Assembly: GCF_015751895.1 (NCBI RefSeq)
Contig: NZ_JADOTZ010000001.1
Span: 2,046,001 to 2,110,000, forward strand
Direction: 5' to 3'
Source of the DNA: Zhihengliuella flava
Lineage (GTDB): Bacteria > Actinomycetota > Actinomycetes > Actinomycetales > Micrococcaceae
Length of the DNA stretch: 64,000 nucleotides
Shown in pieces: positions 51,051 through 61,200 of this stretch (within the stretch, counting starts at the first letter, position 1; every line of letters begins with the position of its first letter). The translations under genes were made by a program, and so were the position numbers. The notes beneath the pieces are model-generated. The model was not told the DNA's origin. It ran no database searches and saw nothing but the letters and a program-made list of their open reading frames with translations.

Positions 51051-52496
51051 ATGGCCACCGACCGTTTACCGCCACCTACCCTGTCCGGCGCCTCCGCCGT
51101 TCGCCGAATCGACCGCTTCCCCCGATGGGGGTTGAGCCCCGTGTCCGTGTTCACCATCGGACTCGGCATGTTGTTCGTGCAGTACGACATCTTCAACATC
51201 AACGTCTCCTTCGTCCAGACGTGCCTGCAGATCATCGACGAGTGCAGCTCCGCGACCGCGGATACGTTCATCGGATTGCCCGTCTTTATGAGTCTGCTGG
51301 GCTACGGAATTGGCGCCCTCTGGCTGGGCGCCTTGTCCGACCGCTACGGACGGCACAGCATGTTGATCGTTTCGATGGTGATCACCGGTGCGGGGTCGGC
51401 GTACTCCGCCCTGTCGGCCGATGAGATCAACTTCGCGCTGTCCCGGCTCATCACGGGCATCGGTGTGGGTGCTGACTTGGCGATCATCAACGTCTTCGTC
51501 AGTGAAATCTCCCCGCGTCGCCGCCGCGGCCGCTACACCTCCTTGCTGTTCATCATGGCGGCCTTTGGTTCCGCCCTCGGCATCTGGCTGGGGCTCTTTT
51601 TGACGACGCCCATGGGGCCGTGGCCGCAGGCGCTTCCGTTCGCTTTGGCCTCTGACGACTTCACGTCGGGATGGCGCTGGGTGTACGCCATCGGTGCGGC
51701 GCTGGCCGTGGTCTCCCTGGTGCTCCGCATGGCCTTGCCCGAATCTCCACGGTGGCTCGCCGGACGCGGACGCACCGAGGAGGCGGCCGCAGTGGTGAGC
51801 AGCATGGAGCATCTCGCGACCCGTCAGCTGCCGTTGCTGCCGGAAGAGCCACAGGACAACGGGACGGCCGCCTCGTCGACGGTGAACGCGGGCGGATTCT
51901 CGGAGCTCCTGCGCTCACCCCTCTACCTGAGGCGCCTGCTCGTGCTGGGCACGGCGTGGATGCTGGGCTACCTGACCATCTACAGCTTCTCCGGCGCGTT
52001 CACCTCGGTCCTGGTGCGCCAGGGCTACTCGGTCTCGGCGGCCGGTATGGTCTCGGCCGTCGGACTCATCGGCTTCATCGCTGCCGCCTTCGTCGCCCGG
52101 GCCGTCGTGGACCGGCTCGAACGCAAGGTCTGGATGGCGGTGGGCGCCGCCATTACCGTGGCGGGAGCCGTCGTCGTCGCCCTCAGCGGTGAGCCGCTCG
52201 TCGTCTTTGCCGGCGCGATCATCCTCTTCTTTGGGCAAAACATTTGGGTTCCGGCCCAGTACGCACTGACCGCTGAGAGCTTTCCCACCCGGATGCGCAC
52301 CACGGCGTACGCGGTGGCCGATAGCATCGGCCACGTGGGCGGAGGGCTCGGCGTGTTCCTGCTCGTAGGGTTGCTGGGGAACCTCCCGCTCGAAGCCACC
52401 ATGCTGGTGCTGGTGGCGTTCCTCGCCCTCGGCGCCGTCGTCAATGCGGCCGCCGTGTCCACGCGGGGCCGCAATCTTGAGGAGATTTCCCAATGA
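51051..52496 (+). CDS. MFS transporter, metabolite/sugar porter-like
   Basis: A 481-residue transporter of the major facilitator superfamily with 12 helices. The A-motif is GALSDRYGRHS, helix 4 reads RLITGIGVGADLAIINVFVSEISPRRRRGRYTS, and helix 6 ends in LPESPRWL, which is typical of metabolite-proton symporters and sugar porters. The amidase gene overlaps its end by 4 bases, so it probably imports the amidase substrate. Start supported by GAGGAA. Confidence 0.9.
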   Translation: MATDRLPPPTLSGASAVRRIDRFPRWGLSPVSVFTIGLGMLFVQYDIFNINVSFVQTCLQIIDECSSATADTFIGLPVFMSLLGYGIGALWLGALSDRYGRHSMLIVSMVITGAGSAYSALSADEINFALSRLITGIGVGADLAIINVFVSEISPRRRRGRYTSLLFIMAAFGSALGIWLGLFLTTPMGPWPQALPFALASDDFTSGWRWVYAIGAALAVVSLVLRMALPESPRWLAGRGRTEEAAAVVSSMEHLATRQLPLLPEEPQDNGTAASSTVNAGGFSELLRSPLYLRRLLVLGTAWMLGYLTIYSFSGAFTSVLVRQGYSVSAAGMVSAVGLIGFIAAAFVARAVVDRLERKVWMAVGAAITVAGAVVVALSGEPLVVFAGAIILFFGQNIWVPAQYALTAESFPTRMRTTAYAVADSIGHVGGGLGVFLLVGLLGNLPLEATMLVLVAFLALGAVVNAAAVSTRGRNLEEISQ

Positions 52497-53776
52497 CCAG
52501 TGTTGAAACCCTCAGCACAGTAGAACCAGGAGTCTGGACGGAAGTCGCTGACGCGGCCCAGATCGCCGCTCAAAGGCCCGACGCCGGTTCCTTTCCCTTG
52601 GCCGTCAAGGCGAACATCGCTGTCGCCGGCTTCCACCACAGCGCCGGCTGCCGGGCACTGGAGACGGCTCCCGCTACGGCCGATGCCGACGTCGTCGCGC
52701 TCCTCCGGCCGGCGGGCGCCGTCGTGGTTGGCACTACCAACATGCACGAGCTCGCCTTCGGCATTACGTCGGACAATGCGACGTACGGCCCGGTGCGGAA
52801 CCCGTCCGATCCCACGCGGTCGGCTGGCGGTTCCTCGGGTGGGAGCGCGGCCGCCGTGGCCCGCGGGGACGTGGACGTGGCCCTCGGGACGGACACGGGA
52901 GGCTCGATGACCATCCCGGCCAGCCTGTGCGGTGTGGTGGGCTTCCGGCCGAGCACGGGCCGGTGGCCCTCCGGCGGACTCGTGGGCCTGTCCTGGACGC
53001 GTGACACCCCGGGCGTCTTTGCCCGCAACGTGGCCCGCGTTGAGGCGATTGACCAGCGTGTGGCTCCGGCCCCGCCTCAGCAGGTTGATCGGCTACCTGC
53101 TGGATCGGAGACGACGGTGGCCGTCCCGCAAGAGTTCCTCCGGCAACTCGATCCCCACACGGAACGAGCCTTTGCCGCGGCGCTGGAGCGGTGGCGCCCG
53201 GCGGTGAATCTGGTGGAGCTGGAGCTCGGCGAGATTCTGGACCTCACGCGGGCCGCCGAGGGGCCATTGGTCATGTGGGAATCGCGCCAGCTCCTCGCTG
53301 ATGCGGCCGCGCGGGCGCTGGGGATGTCCCCGGAGGCCGCCCTCGCACGGCTGAGCGAGCAGGTGCAGAGCCCGGATGTGCGGGAGTTGCTGCGCAACCA
53401 GCGGGATGCACCCGTGAGCGCGGAGCAGTATGCAGCCGCGCAGCGAAGCACGGCGCGTGCCCGGCAGTTGTACGCGGAGCGGCTAGCGGACGCGGGGATC
53501 GACGCGCTGGTCTTCCCCACCACGCCCGCGCCTGCGCCCCGCTGGTCCGAGTCACTGACGATCAGCGATGGCACCGGCGCGGTGGATACCTTTGGCCGTT
53601 TTACCCGTCACACCGGCTTGGGCACCGTGCTCGGCGCACCCGTGGTGAGCGTGCCAGCCCCCGTGGAGGCGGGTCAGCTGCCCGTGGGGATTGCCGTGCA
53701 GGGCGCCCGATTCGACGACGCGCGGTTGCTGGCCGTGGCGGCCCACTTAGAAGCGCGTCTGCGCCGGCCCGCCTGA
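52493..53776 (+). CDS. Amidase-signature family hydrolase
   Basis: A 427-residue amidase with the Ser-cisSer-Lys triad: Lys39 (AVKAN), Ser114 (GGSSGGSAA) and Ser138 (GTDTGGSMTIPAS). The spacing of 24 between the two serines matches fatty acid amide hydrolase. It cleaves a carboxamide to acid and ammonia. The transporter gene overlapping it and the LuxR gene before it suggest uptake and hydrolysis of one small amide, but the substrate is unknown. It is not GatA, since GatB and GatC are absent. Confidence 0.88.
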   Translation: MTSVETLSTVEPGVWTEVADAAQIAAQRPDAGSFPLAVKANIAVAGFHHSAGCRALETAPATADADVVALLRPAGAVVVGTTNMHELAFGITSDNATYGPVRNPSDPTRSAGGSSGGSAAAVARGDVDVALGTDTGGSMTIPASLCGVVGFRPSTGRWPSGGLVGLSWTRDTPGVFARNVARVEAIDQRVAPAPPQQVDRLPAGSETTVAVPQEFLRQLDPHTERAFAAALERWRPAVNLVELELGEILDLTRAAEGPLVMWESRQLLADAAARALGMSPEAALARLSEQVQSPDVRELLRNQRDAPVSAEQYAAAQRSTARARQLYAERLADAGIDALVFPTTPAPAPRWSESLTISDGTGAVDTFGRFTRHTGLGTVLGAPVVSVPAPVEAGQLPVGIAVQGARFDDARLLAVAAHLEARLRRPA

Positions 53777-53823
53777 CGCGCGCCCTGCGCAGCGTGGCGG
53801 ACCTGCGTCAGGCGGTGCGCGCG
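53771..53823. terminator. Hairpin between the amidase and Old Yellow Enzyme genes
   Basis: GCCTGACGC (53771-53779, containing the amidase stop) pairs exactly with GCGTCAGGC (53815-53823) across a 35-base loop, between convergent genes. Confidence 0.5.
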
Positions 53824-53827
53824 AGCG

Positions 53828-54931
53828 TTACCAGCGTCCGCGCCAGAGCTGCTTGGCGCGCGGGTTCTCCTCCCGCGGGACGCCGAGCTCGCTGGCGGCG
53901 ACGGCGGCCCAGTGCGGGTTGACTAGGGCGGCGCGGGCGATCGCGACGCCGTCGGCCTGGCCCGTGGCGAGGATGTGCTCGGCCTGCGTGCCGGTGGTGA
54001 TGCCGCCGACCGCCGTCACGAACGAGTCCGTCTCCTGCAGGCCCTCCTTGACGGCCGCGGCGAGCGGCGTCTGGTAGCCGGGGCCCGTGCGCGGGCCGGT
54101 ATACGGGCCGATTCCGGCCGAGGAGAGGTCGAAGGCCGTCACGCCGAGCTCGCGTAGCTCTTGGGAGAGCTGGACGGTCTCGCGCAGCGTCCAGCCGTCG
54201 TCCGCCCAATCCGTGCCGGAGAAGCGGATGCCGAGGACCTTGTCCTCCGGCCACACCTCTGCCACCGCGGCGACGATCTCCTTCACCAGGCGCGTGCGGT
54301 TCTCGTAGGAGCCGCCGTACTCGTCCGTGCGCTGGTTGACCAGCGGGGAGAGGAACTGGTGCAGCAGGTAGCCGTGCGCGGCGTGGATCTGGATGACGTC
54401 AAAGCCGGCCTCATCCGCGCGGCGCGCGGCGTCCGCCCACGCGGTCACCAAATCCGCGATTTCCTCGCGCGGCAGCTCGCGGGCCGCGTCATACCCGAAG
54501 ATGTCCGACGGCGACGAGGAGACGGTCGGCCAACCACCCTCGGCGGCCGGCACCGTGCCGTCCTCGAATCCCGGGAGCATCGGCCACGTCGCGGCCTTGG
54601 CGCCGGCGTGCGCCAGCTGCAGGCCGGCGGCCGAGCCGTTCGCGTGCACCAGGTCTACGATCCGGGACCACGCCTGACGCTGCTCGTCGTTCCAGAGGCC
54701 CGTATCCCGCGGGGAAATGCGGCCCTCCGGAACCACGGCGGTCGCCTCGGCGATCACCAAGCCGAATCCTCCGGCGGCCAGGGCGCCGAGGTGGGACAGG
54801 TGCCAGTCGGTCGGGACGCCGTCTTCTGCATCGACCGAGTATTGGCACATGGGTGCGACGACGGCGCGGTTGCGCAGCGTGAATCCGCCGTTCGCGGTGG
54901 GCAGGGTCACAGGGCTAAAAAGTGTACTCAC
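53828..54931 (-). CDS. Old Yellow Enzyme family NADPH:flavin oxidoreductase
   Basis: A 367-residue FMN-dependent ene-reductase of the YqjM/NamA/XenA branch. The thermophilic-like class marker Cys-Gln-Tyr (VVAPMCQYS) near residue 29 and the active-site motif HAAHGYLLHQFLSP with the NERTDEYGG-like region (NQRTDEYGGS) are present. It reduces activated alkenes, quinones or nitro compounds. The start is at 54931. No companion gene is obvious. Confidence 0.93.
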   Translation of the reverse strand: MSTLFSPVTLPTANGGFTLRNRAVVAPMCQYSVDAEDGVPTDWHLSHLGALAAGGFGLVIAEATAVVPEGRISPRDTGLWNDEQRQAWSRIVDLVHANGSAAGLQLAHAGAKAATWPMLPGFEDGTVPAAEGGWPTVSSSPSDIFGYDAARELPREEIADLVTAWADAARRADEAGFDVIQIHAAHGYLLHQFLSPLVNQRTDEYGGSYENRTRLVKEIVAAVAEVWPEDKVLGIRFSGTDWADDGWTLRETVQLSQELRELGVTAFDLSSAGIGPYTGPRTGPGYQTPLAAAVKEGLQETDSFVTAVGGITTGTQAEHILATGQADGVAIARAALVNPHWAAVAASELGVPREENPRAKQLWRGRW

Positions 54932-54963
54932 GCCGTGGCCAACCTCCCGTGCGGGCTGACTAT

Positions 54964-54992
54964 TCCCGCCGGTCCAGCGAGCCCCGGCGGGA
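54964..54992 (-). terminator. Terminator after the DUF1684 gene
   Basis: TCCCGCCGG and CCGGCGGGA form a perfect 9-bp stem with an 11-base loop, 6 bases after the DUF1684 stop on the minus strand. Confidence 0.65.
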
Positions 54993-54997
54993 CCGGC

Positions 54998-55807
54998 CTA
55001 GGACCGGGGCGCCCGCTCGCCGGCGGTGACCGCGGCGGTAACCTCGTTGCCGGCCGGCGGGGCCGGGCACACGGCGAACGCGGAGAACGCGAACGGGAAC
55101 ACCAGCGTCCGGTTGAAGTCCACCAGCAGGCTGCCGTCCTCGGCCGGAGCCGGGGCGTTCACGAACCGCCACGCCGGCGTCGTGTCCCCGTTAGTCGCAT
55201 CCCGGAACAGCACCGTCAGCTTTCCGTCCGGCCCCTGCTCGGCGGCCAGACGCGTGCCGGCCAGCGGGCCGTCGCCGAACACCACGTCCCCGGCCAGCTC
55301 CGCGCTCAGCTGGGTGTCCGGGCGGAAGCTGTCAATCGTCACGGTCCGCGGCACCGCATACGGCTCGAACCGGGCCGGCAGCACCCACGCCGGGTCAAAC
55401 GCAAAGGTGGGGACCCCGCGGAAAGACGCCTGCAGCTCGGTCCGCTCCGCGCGGGTGCGGATCATGTAGCGGCCACCGCGCACCCCGAGTTCCACCACCA
55501 GTTCCGGGGCCTCGGCCGCCGCCGGTACCCGCAGCAGATAGCGCGACTCGTCCTCGCCCAGCGTGAGCGTCACCGGCTCGGTGACGGGCGCGCCGTCGTC
55601 GTACCCCAACACCGGCGCGGCCGGGTCCGGGGCGTACGTGGCGGTGCCGGATGCGGCGGCGAACGTACCCGGAACCTGCTCGAGCGGGCCCGGGGTGGCC
55701 GGGAGCCACTGGTAGGACGTCAGGGTGAGCCAGCCGAACGGGGCGGCGAGCCCCTCCTCGCGCAGGCGGTGCCAGTGCTTCCAAGCCTCAAGATCGTGAG
55801 CATTCAT
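54998..55807 (-). CDS. DUF1684 domain protein
   Basis: A 269-residue protein of the DUF1684 family. The start region (WKHWHRLREEGLAAPFGWLTLTSYQWL) and the C-terminal DFNRTLVFPFAFSAFAVCPAPPAGN are family landmarks. The usual NPPCAF segment is altered to VFPFAF, and a GERAPRS tail extends beyond. Function unknown; the family is widespread in actinobacteria. The ATG at 55807 is chosen because TAGGCT on the minus strand lies 7 bases upstream, giving a leaderless mRNA. The longer open frame overlaps the next gene. Confidence 0.8.
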   Translation of the reverse strand: MNAHDLEAWKHWHRLREEGLAAPFGWLTLTSYQWLPATPGPLEQVPGTFAAASGTATYAPDPAAPVLGYDDGAPVTEPVTLTLGEDESRYLLRVPAAAEAPELVVELGVRGGRYMIRTRAERTELQASFRGVPTFAFDPAWVLPARFEPYAVPRTVTIDSFRPDTQLSAELAGDVVFGDGPLAGTRLAAEQGPDGKLTVLFRDATNGDTTPAWRFVNAPAPAEDGSLLVDFNRTLVFPFAFSAFAVCPAPPAGNEVTAAVTAGERAPRS

Positions 55808-55820
55808 GCCCACCAGCCTA
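55808..55820 (-). promoter_or_regulatory. Leaderless promoter -10 box (TAGGCT, minus strand)
   Basis: TAGGCT on the minus strand (55815-55820) is 7 bases before the DUF1684 start codon. Confidence 0.5.
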
Positions 55821-55841
55821 GGCGGTGCGCGGTGGTCGTTC

Positions 55842-56438
55842 TCAGGCGCGCTCGGTCCGCTTGCGTTGGCGCGCCCGCAGCGCCGCCGCCAGCCCGACGC
55901 CAATCAGCGTGCCGAGCACGGCGGAGAGCAGCGTCGCCGCCCAGGTGGGCCACCCGGTGACCGACTGGGTGATGAAACCGAGCAGCATCATCCACCCCGC
56001 CCACAAGACCGCGCCGCCGGCGGCAAGGGCGGTGAAGGCCCGCGGTGGAACCCCGGCGATGCCCGCGGCTGCGACCGAGGCGGTGCGCCCGCCCGTGACA
56101 AACCGGAGCCCTAGCAGCGAGGCGTAGGTGGTCTCTCGGCCCAGCTTGTTCATGGCGGCGATGGTGGTGCGGTGCACCCAACGGCCCCACCGGAACCGGT
56201 CCAGCCACCCGGTGAGGCCGCGCCGGAAGATCCAGTACAGGCCGAGGTCTCCGAGCAGGCAGCCCGCCGCGGCGGCGCCCCACGCCAGAGGCAGGCTGAG
56301 GTGCCCGGCCGCAACGAGCGGACCGGCACCGAGGACAAAGAGTTCGGAGGGCACCGGCGGGAAGGGGGCGTCGAACGCCACCAGTACCACCGTGATCAGG
56401 TAGTACAGCACCGCATCGGAGACCAGCGGCGCGGTCAT
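55842..56438 (-). CDS. DedA/VTT-domain membrane protein
   Basis: A 198-residue membrane protein with about five helices. FDAPFPPVPSELFVLGAGPLVA is the re-entrant, proline-rich DedA motif, followed by GDLGLYWIFRRG and RFVTGGRTASVAAAGIAGVP. DedA proteins act in lipid carrier recycling or ion balance, but the role here is not defined. It overlaps the upstream pseudouridine synthase gene by 4 bases and is in one operon with it. Confidence 0.85.
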   Translation of the reverse strand: MTAPLVSDAVLYYLITVVLVAFDAPFPPVPSELFVLGAGPLVAAGHLSLPLAWGAAAAGCLLGDLGLYWIFRRGLTGWLDRFRWGRWVHRTTIAAMNKLGRETTYASLLGLRFVTGGRTASVAAAGIAGVPPRAFTALAAGGAVLWAGWMMLLGFITQSVTGWPTWAATLLSAVLGTLIGVGLAAALRARQRKRTERA

Positions 56439-57433
56439 GCGGACCCACCCGCCGGAGCCGAGGCCAGCGTGAGCTGGGAGTCGAAGCGCACCTCGCGGCG
56501 AGTGAGCGGATCCGTGAACTCGATGCTCCGGGCCAAGAGCTGCAGGGGCCGCGAGTAGTCGTCCGGTGCCAGGTCCCAGAGGTCCGGGTAGAACGCGTCG
56601 TTTAGGATGCCGAGGCCTAGCGCGGCCATGTGCACGCGCAGCTGGTGGGTCTTGCCGGTGTGCGGGGCCAGGGCAAAGTGTCCGACGGCGGCGCCCGGCC
56701 CGGTTTCCGCCGCGGGTGCGCTGGCGGTGCCCGCGGCGATCAGGTCGATCGCGGTCTCCGCGTTAGGTTCCCCAGCTTCCACGATCGCGCGGAGCTGTCC
56801 CTTCACCTTGGTCATCCGGTTCCGGTAGGTCAGCGGTAGCCCCAGCCGCTCGCGCAGTGCGTCCGTGGTGGGGGCGGTGCCGTCGTCGTGGGTGAGGTGG
56901 GCGGGCAGGGCGGAGACGCACTCGTACCGTTTGCGAATGCTGCGCCGCTGGAACATGGTCTGGTACTTGCCGCGGGTTGCCGGGTTGGCCGCGAAGAGCA
57001 CAACGCCGGCCGTCGCCCGGTCCAGCCGGTGCATGGGGATCAGGTCCGGTAGGTCCAGCCGGTTGCGTAGGCGCACCAGCGCGGATTCCTGCACGAACTT
57101 GCCGCCCGGCGTCGTCGGCAGGAAGTGGGGTTTGTCCACGGCGACGACGTGCTCGTCTTGGTAGAGCACCGTCTCAGTGAATGGGATCGGGTCCTCGTGG
57201 GCCACCTCCCGGTAATACCAGAGGAACTCGTGCTCGCTCAGCGGGGTGTCCCGACGGATCGGGGTGCCGTCGATGCCCACGACTTCGCCGTCGTCGAACC
57301 GGCGCAGCAGGCCGTCCGCGTCCACGTGCCCGAACCGGTGCATGACGTAGTCCAGAATGGTGTCAAAACCGCCCTCCGGCAACCGTAATCGGGTAGCGCC
57401 GACCCCGTGACGGACGGGGAGGGGGGACTTCAT
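56435..57433 (-). CDS. RNA pseudouridine synthase, RluA-type
   Basis: A 332-residue pseudouridine synthase. The catalytic Asp is in HRLDRATAG, with an S4-like N-terminal part (about residues 25-65) and a DEHVVAVDKPHFLPTTPG segment typical of RluA enzymes. It isomerises uridine in rRNA or tRNA. The ATG at 57433 is used; a GTG two codons upstream is an alternative. It is in one operon with DedA. Confidence 0.9.
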   Translation of the reverse strand: MKSPLPVRHGVGATRLRLPEGGFDTILDYVMHRFGHVDADGLLRRFDDGEVVGIDGTPIRRDTPLSEHEFLWYYREVAHEDPIPFTETVLYQDEHVVAVDKPHFLPTTPGGKFVQESALVRLRNRLDLPDLIPMHRLDRATAGVVLFAANPATRGKYQTMFQRRSIRKRYECVSALPAHLTHDDGTAPTTDALRERLGLPLTYRNRMTKVKGQLRAIVEAGEPNAETAIDLIAAGTASAPAAETGPGAAVGHFALAPHTGKTHQLRVHMAALGLGILNDAFYPDLWDLAPDDYSRPLQLLARSIEFTDPLTRREVRFDSQLTLASAPAGGSA

Positions 57434-57451
57434 GGCCACAGGGCCATCTTC

Positions 57452-58282
57452 TCACGTTGCGCTGCCGTGCCGCCGCGCCGTGACCGAGCCCACCTCCGGC
57501 GGGGCGGGCTGGCAGGTGGGGCAGTAGTAGGCGATGCGCGGCTGGGCCGTCTCCGGCGGGCCGAGCGAGAACTGCTGGATGGGCGTTCCGCACAGGAAAC
57601 AGGGCCGCCCCGTGCGCTGGTAGACCCAGTAGGACTCGTGCAGTTCAGTCGGGGTGGTTTTCCGCCGGGTGCGGTCCTTGTTGGCGTGCAGGAGGAGGAA
57701 GCAACGCTCAATGAGCCGCGCGAGGTCTGGCACGGCCCCGACGGGCGTTTTCGGGTGGATTTTGCAGATGAAGAGCACCTCGGCGCGGTAGATGTTCCCC
57801 ACGCCGGTGAGGTTGCGCTGGTCCAGCACCGCCAAGCCCACGGGCACCTCGGGGGCGCGCAGCATGCGCCGCTGGGCCTCCTCCGGGTCCCACGCGTGTC
57901 CCAGAGGGTCGGGGCCCAGATGGCCGGTGACTTGGTGTTCCTGACGGGTGGGTAGCACGTGCAGCAGTCCGAGCTCCACTCCGACGGCCTCGAAGGAGTC
58001 GTTGGTTAGCACGCACCGGACCTTGTAGCCGGGGGTCCGCCACCGCTCGCCGGGGGCGTACACATCCCAGTGCCCGTCCATCATCAAGTGAGAGTGAATG
58101 GTCAGCTCGGCCACCCGAATGAGCAGGTGTTTGCCGCGCGAGCACACGGAGTCCACGACGCGGCCCGTCAGGTCCAGGGTGGCCCATCGGGGCACCCGGA
58201 AGTCGCTCTTGGTCAGTGCGTGGCCGGTCAGCGTCGCGTCGAGCCGGCGCGCGGTGCGGAATACGGTATCGCCCTCAGGCAC
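57452..58282 (-). CDS. Formamidopyrimidine/endonuclease VIII-type DNA glycosylase (Nei2-like)
   Basis: A 276-residue base-excision repair enzyme. The N-terminal Pro2-Glu3 catalytic pair follows the start methionine (MPEGDTVFRTARRL). The helix-two-turn-helix is QRNLTGVGNIYRAEVLF, and the C-terminal zinc finger has CFLCG and CPTC pairs. It excises oxidised bases. Its 5' end overlaps the helicase gene by 8 bases. This Lhr-Nei gene pair is a recurring actinobacterial arrangement, which suggests joint action in DNA repair. Confidence 0.93.
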   Translation of the reverse strand: MPEGDTVFRTARRLDATLTGHALTKSDFRVPRWATLDLTGRVVDSVCSRGKHLLIRVAELTIHSHLMMDGHWDVYAPGERWRTPGYKVRCVLTNDSFEAVGVELGLLHVLPTRQEHQVTGHLGPDPLGHAWDPEEAQRRMLRAPEVPVGLAVLDQRNLTGVGNIYRAEVLFICKIHPKTPVGAVPDLARLIERCFLLLHANKDRTRRKTTPTELHESYWVYQRTGRPCFLCGTPIQQFSLGPPETAQPRIAYYCPTCQPAPPEVGSVTARRHGSAT

Positions 58283-61200
58283 GGAACCTCACTCCATTCG
58301 GTGCAGAGTAGAACCCGGCCGCGCGGAGCGCCTCGGCCAGGGTGGTGCCAAGAATCGGCTGCCCGCCGACTCGTTTGATCCCCAACTTCTCCGTGCGCGC
58401 CCGCCTGAGCGCGCTCACCAGTGCGGACGCGGCCGCGCGCAGAACGGCGTCGTCCTCACTGAAACTCAGCATGGTCTTGCCACCACGCTCTAGATAGAGC
58501 GTGAGTTCACCGTCCACGAGGACGACGACGGCGCCGGCCTTCCGCCCGGGGCGGTGCCGGCCGCGCGGCGCGGGCTCCGCTGGGGCGGCAGCGTCCGCGG
58601 GTGCGCTCGCGGATTCCGGAGCCGGCCACGGGAGCGCGGCCCCATACGGGTTGGCCGGATCGGTTGCGGCGAGCGCGACCGCTCGCGGGCTGGTCCCGGA
58701 CCGGCTGTGCTGCGCCGCGGCGTCGAGCGTAAAACCGCGGAGCCGGTCGATGGTGGCGGATAACGCGAACTGGGCACCGCCCAAGTGCTCCACAAAGTAA
58801 CCGCGGCGCAGCTGACCGGTCTCCTCCAGCTTCGCCAAGACCTTGTACACCACAGCGAAGCCGCCCGGAACGTCCTCCGCCCCCACGGAACCACGGGTCA
58901 AGACTCCGTAGCGCTCCAAGAGCAGCTCGGCGCGGGCGTGCGTGCGCAAGGTGGGATCCGTCTCGAGGCTCGGGATGAGGGACCAGCGGCCGGTGGCCCG
59001 CGACGCGTGGCTTGGGTCGAGGTGGCCCGTGGTGCTCGCCTGCGTGTCCGCCTCCCGGCCGCGGTGGCGCAGGCTGGAGCGCAGGGAGAGCCGGGTGGGG
59101 CGGCCGGCCCGCGCACTTCCGAGGCCCGAGCCACCCAGACGAGTCCGGGGCGGACCTGACCTGGAGCGGTGCGCGGAGGAACCGCTGCCGATCAGCCCGC
59201 GGACGGGAGCGAACGTGTCGTTGATGATCCGTCCGGCGAAGAACAGCCCCCAGAGGGCCTCCAACAGGGCCGGCTGGGCCACGTCCGGGTGCGCCTCGGC
59301 GAGCTGGCGGAAGAAGTAGGCCCCGCCGCCCTGCAGCGTCTCGAGCAACCGCTGCTGGAGCTCACCGGGCTCGTCGGAGGGTTCCGGTACGGTCAGGTCA
59401 GCGGTGGTGGCGGGGTGGAACGCCACCCAGCCATCGTTGCCCGCGAGCTCACCGGCGCCCGTCACAAGGAACTCACCCGCGGTCAAGAGCGCGTCCAGCT
59501 GGTCCGGCGAGTAGTCCGCAACGCGCGCTGGCAGGAGGTAGCTCTCCCAGGCGCTCGCCGGAGCCGGGTACCCGGCGAGCTGCTCCAGCACCGCGGCCAC
59601 GCCGTCGATCCCGCGCAACGGGGCGTCGGACGCGGTGGAGACCAGCTGCCAATCGGGGAGGAACCGGGCCAGCGTCGGCGCGTCAACGGGTTCCACTTCG
59701 GCCCGGAGGGCCGCGAGGGAGCGGCGCCGGATGGTGCGCAGGACTTCCACGTCACACCACTCGGTGGTGAAGACGGCCGGGGCCTCCGGGATGCCTCCAG
59801 GCTTGGCGGCGAGGAGCTCGGGTGGACGGAACTCGCCGTCCGTGACGCGACCGTCGTCCTTGAGGCGTTTGAGGGCCAGGTCCACGACGCCGGCGCCCAG
59901 GCCCAGGGCGGCGGCTGCCTCCGGCGTCGCAAAGGGACCGTGCGTGCGGGCAAACCGGGCGACCAAATCGAGGAGCGGGTCGGCGACGGGCTCGAGGAAG
60001 GCGACGGGCACCCCGATAGGCAGCGGAACGCCGAGGGCATCCCGGAGTCTGGCGGCGTCCTCGATACCCGCGAAGACGCGGCGCCCGTGGACAGTGACGT
60101 CAAGGGCGCGAGCCTGGGCTACGAGGTGGCCCGCCCACGCCTCCACGGCCGCTTCCGTGGGCCGCACGTCTTCTTCGTCATTGGGGTTCAGGCGCAGACG
60201 CGCGACGAGTTGCTCCGGGGTGAGCGGGCCCAAGAGGCGCAACAGGTCAGCCACGGACTCGCGCCCGCGTTCGTCCGTGTCCGCGCGGAAGCCGTAGCCG
60301 TCGGCCGTGCGTTGGAGCTCCCGCTCGGTGCGGGCGATCACGTCAGCATCCAGTAGTTCGCGCAGCTCGGTGCGGCCCAGGAGGTCGTTGAGCAGGGTGG
60401 GATCGAGCGACAGCGCCGCGGCCCGGCGCTCGGCTAGCGGGGAGTCGCCCTCGTACAGGAACTGGGCCACGTAGCCGAACAGCAGGGATTGGGCGAAGGG
60501 GGACGGCTGACGCGTGGTGGTTTCCACTAAGCGAATGCTGCGGTTGGCGAGCCCGGAAGCGATCCGGCTGAGGGCCGGGAGGTCATAAACGTCTTGGAGG
60601 CATTCCCGCGCGGTTTCTAGGATGACCGGGAACGTCGGGTACTTCTTGGCCACGTCGAGCAGTTGGGCGGAGCGTTGCCGCTGCTGCCACAGCGGGGTGC
60701 GCTTGCCGGGGTTCTGCCGCGGCAGGAGCAGTGCGCGCGCGGCGCATTCGCGGAAGCGGGAGGCAAACAGGGCGGAGTTGCCGACCTCCCGGGTGACCAG
60801 TTCCTCCAGTTCATCGGGTTCAAACTCGAAGAGTTCGGCTCCGGGTGGCTCGTCCTCCATGAGGGGTACGCGCAGCACAATGCCGTCATCGGCCGCCATC
60901 GCGGAGCCATCCAGCCCGTAGCGTTCCCGCAGGCGTGCGCCGACCGCCAGAGCCCACGGCGCGTGCACGGGCATCCCGAAGGGCGAATGCAGCACGACGC
61001 GCCAATCGCCGAGCTCGTCGTGAAAGCGCTCGACGACGAGGCGCTTTTCGGTCGGCAGGGTGCCCGTGGCCTCCTCTTGGGCGGCGAGGTACCCGCGCAG
61101 ATTGGCGATCGCGTAAGGGTCGAGCCCGGCGCCGCCTAGACGCGCGGCGGCGTCGTCATCAGTCAGCGAGGCGACCTCTCGGCGGAACGCGCCGACGGCG

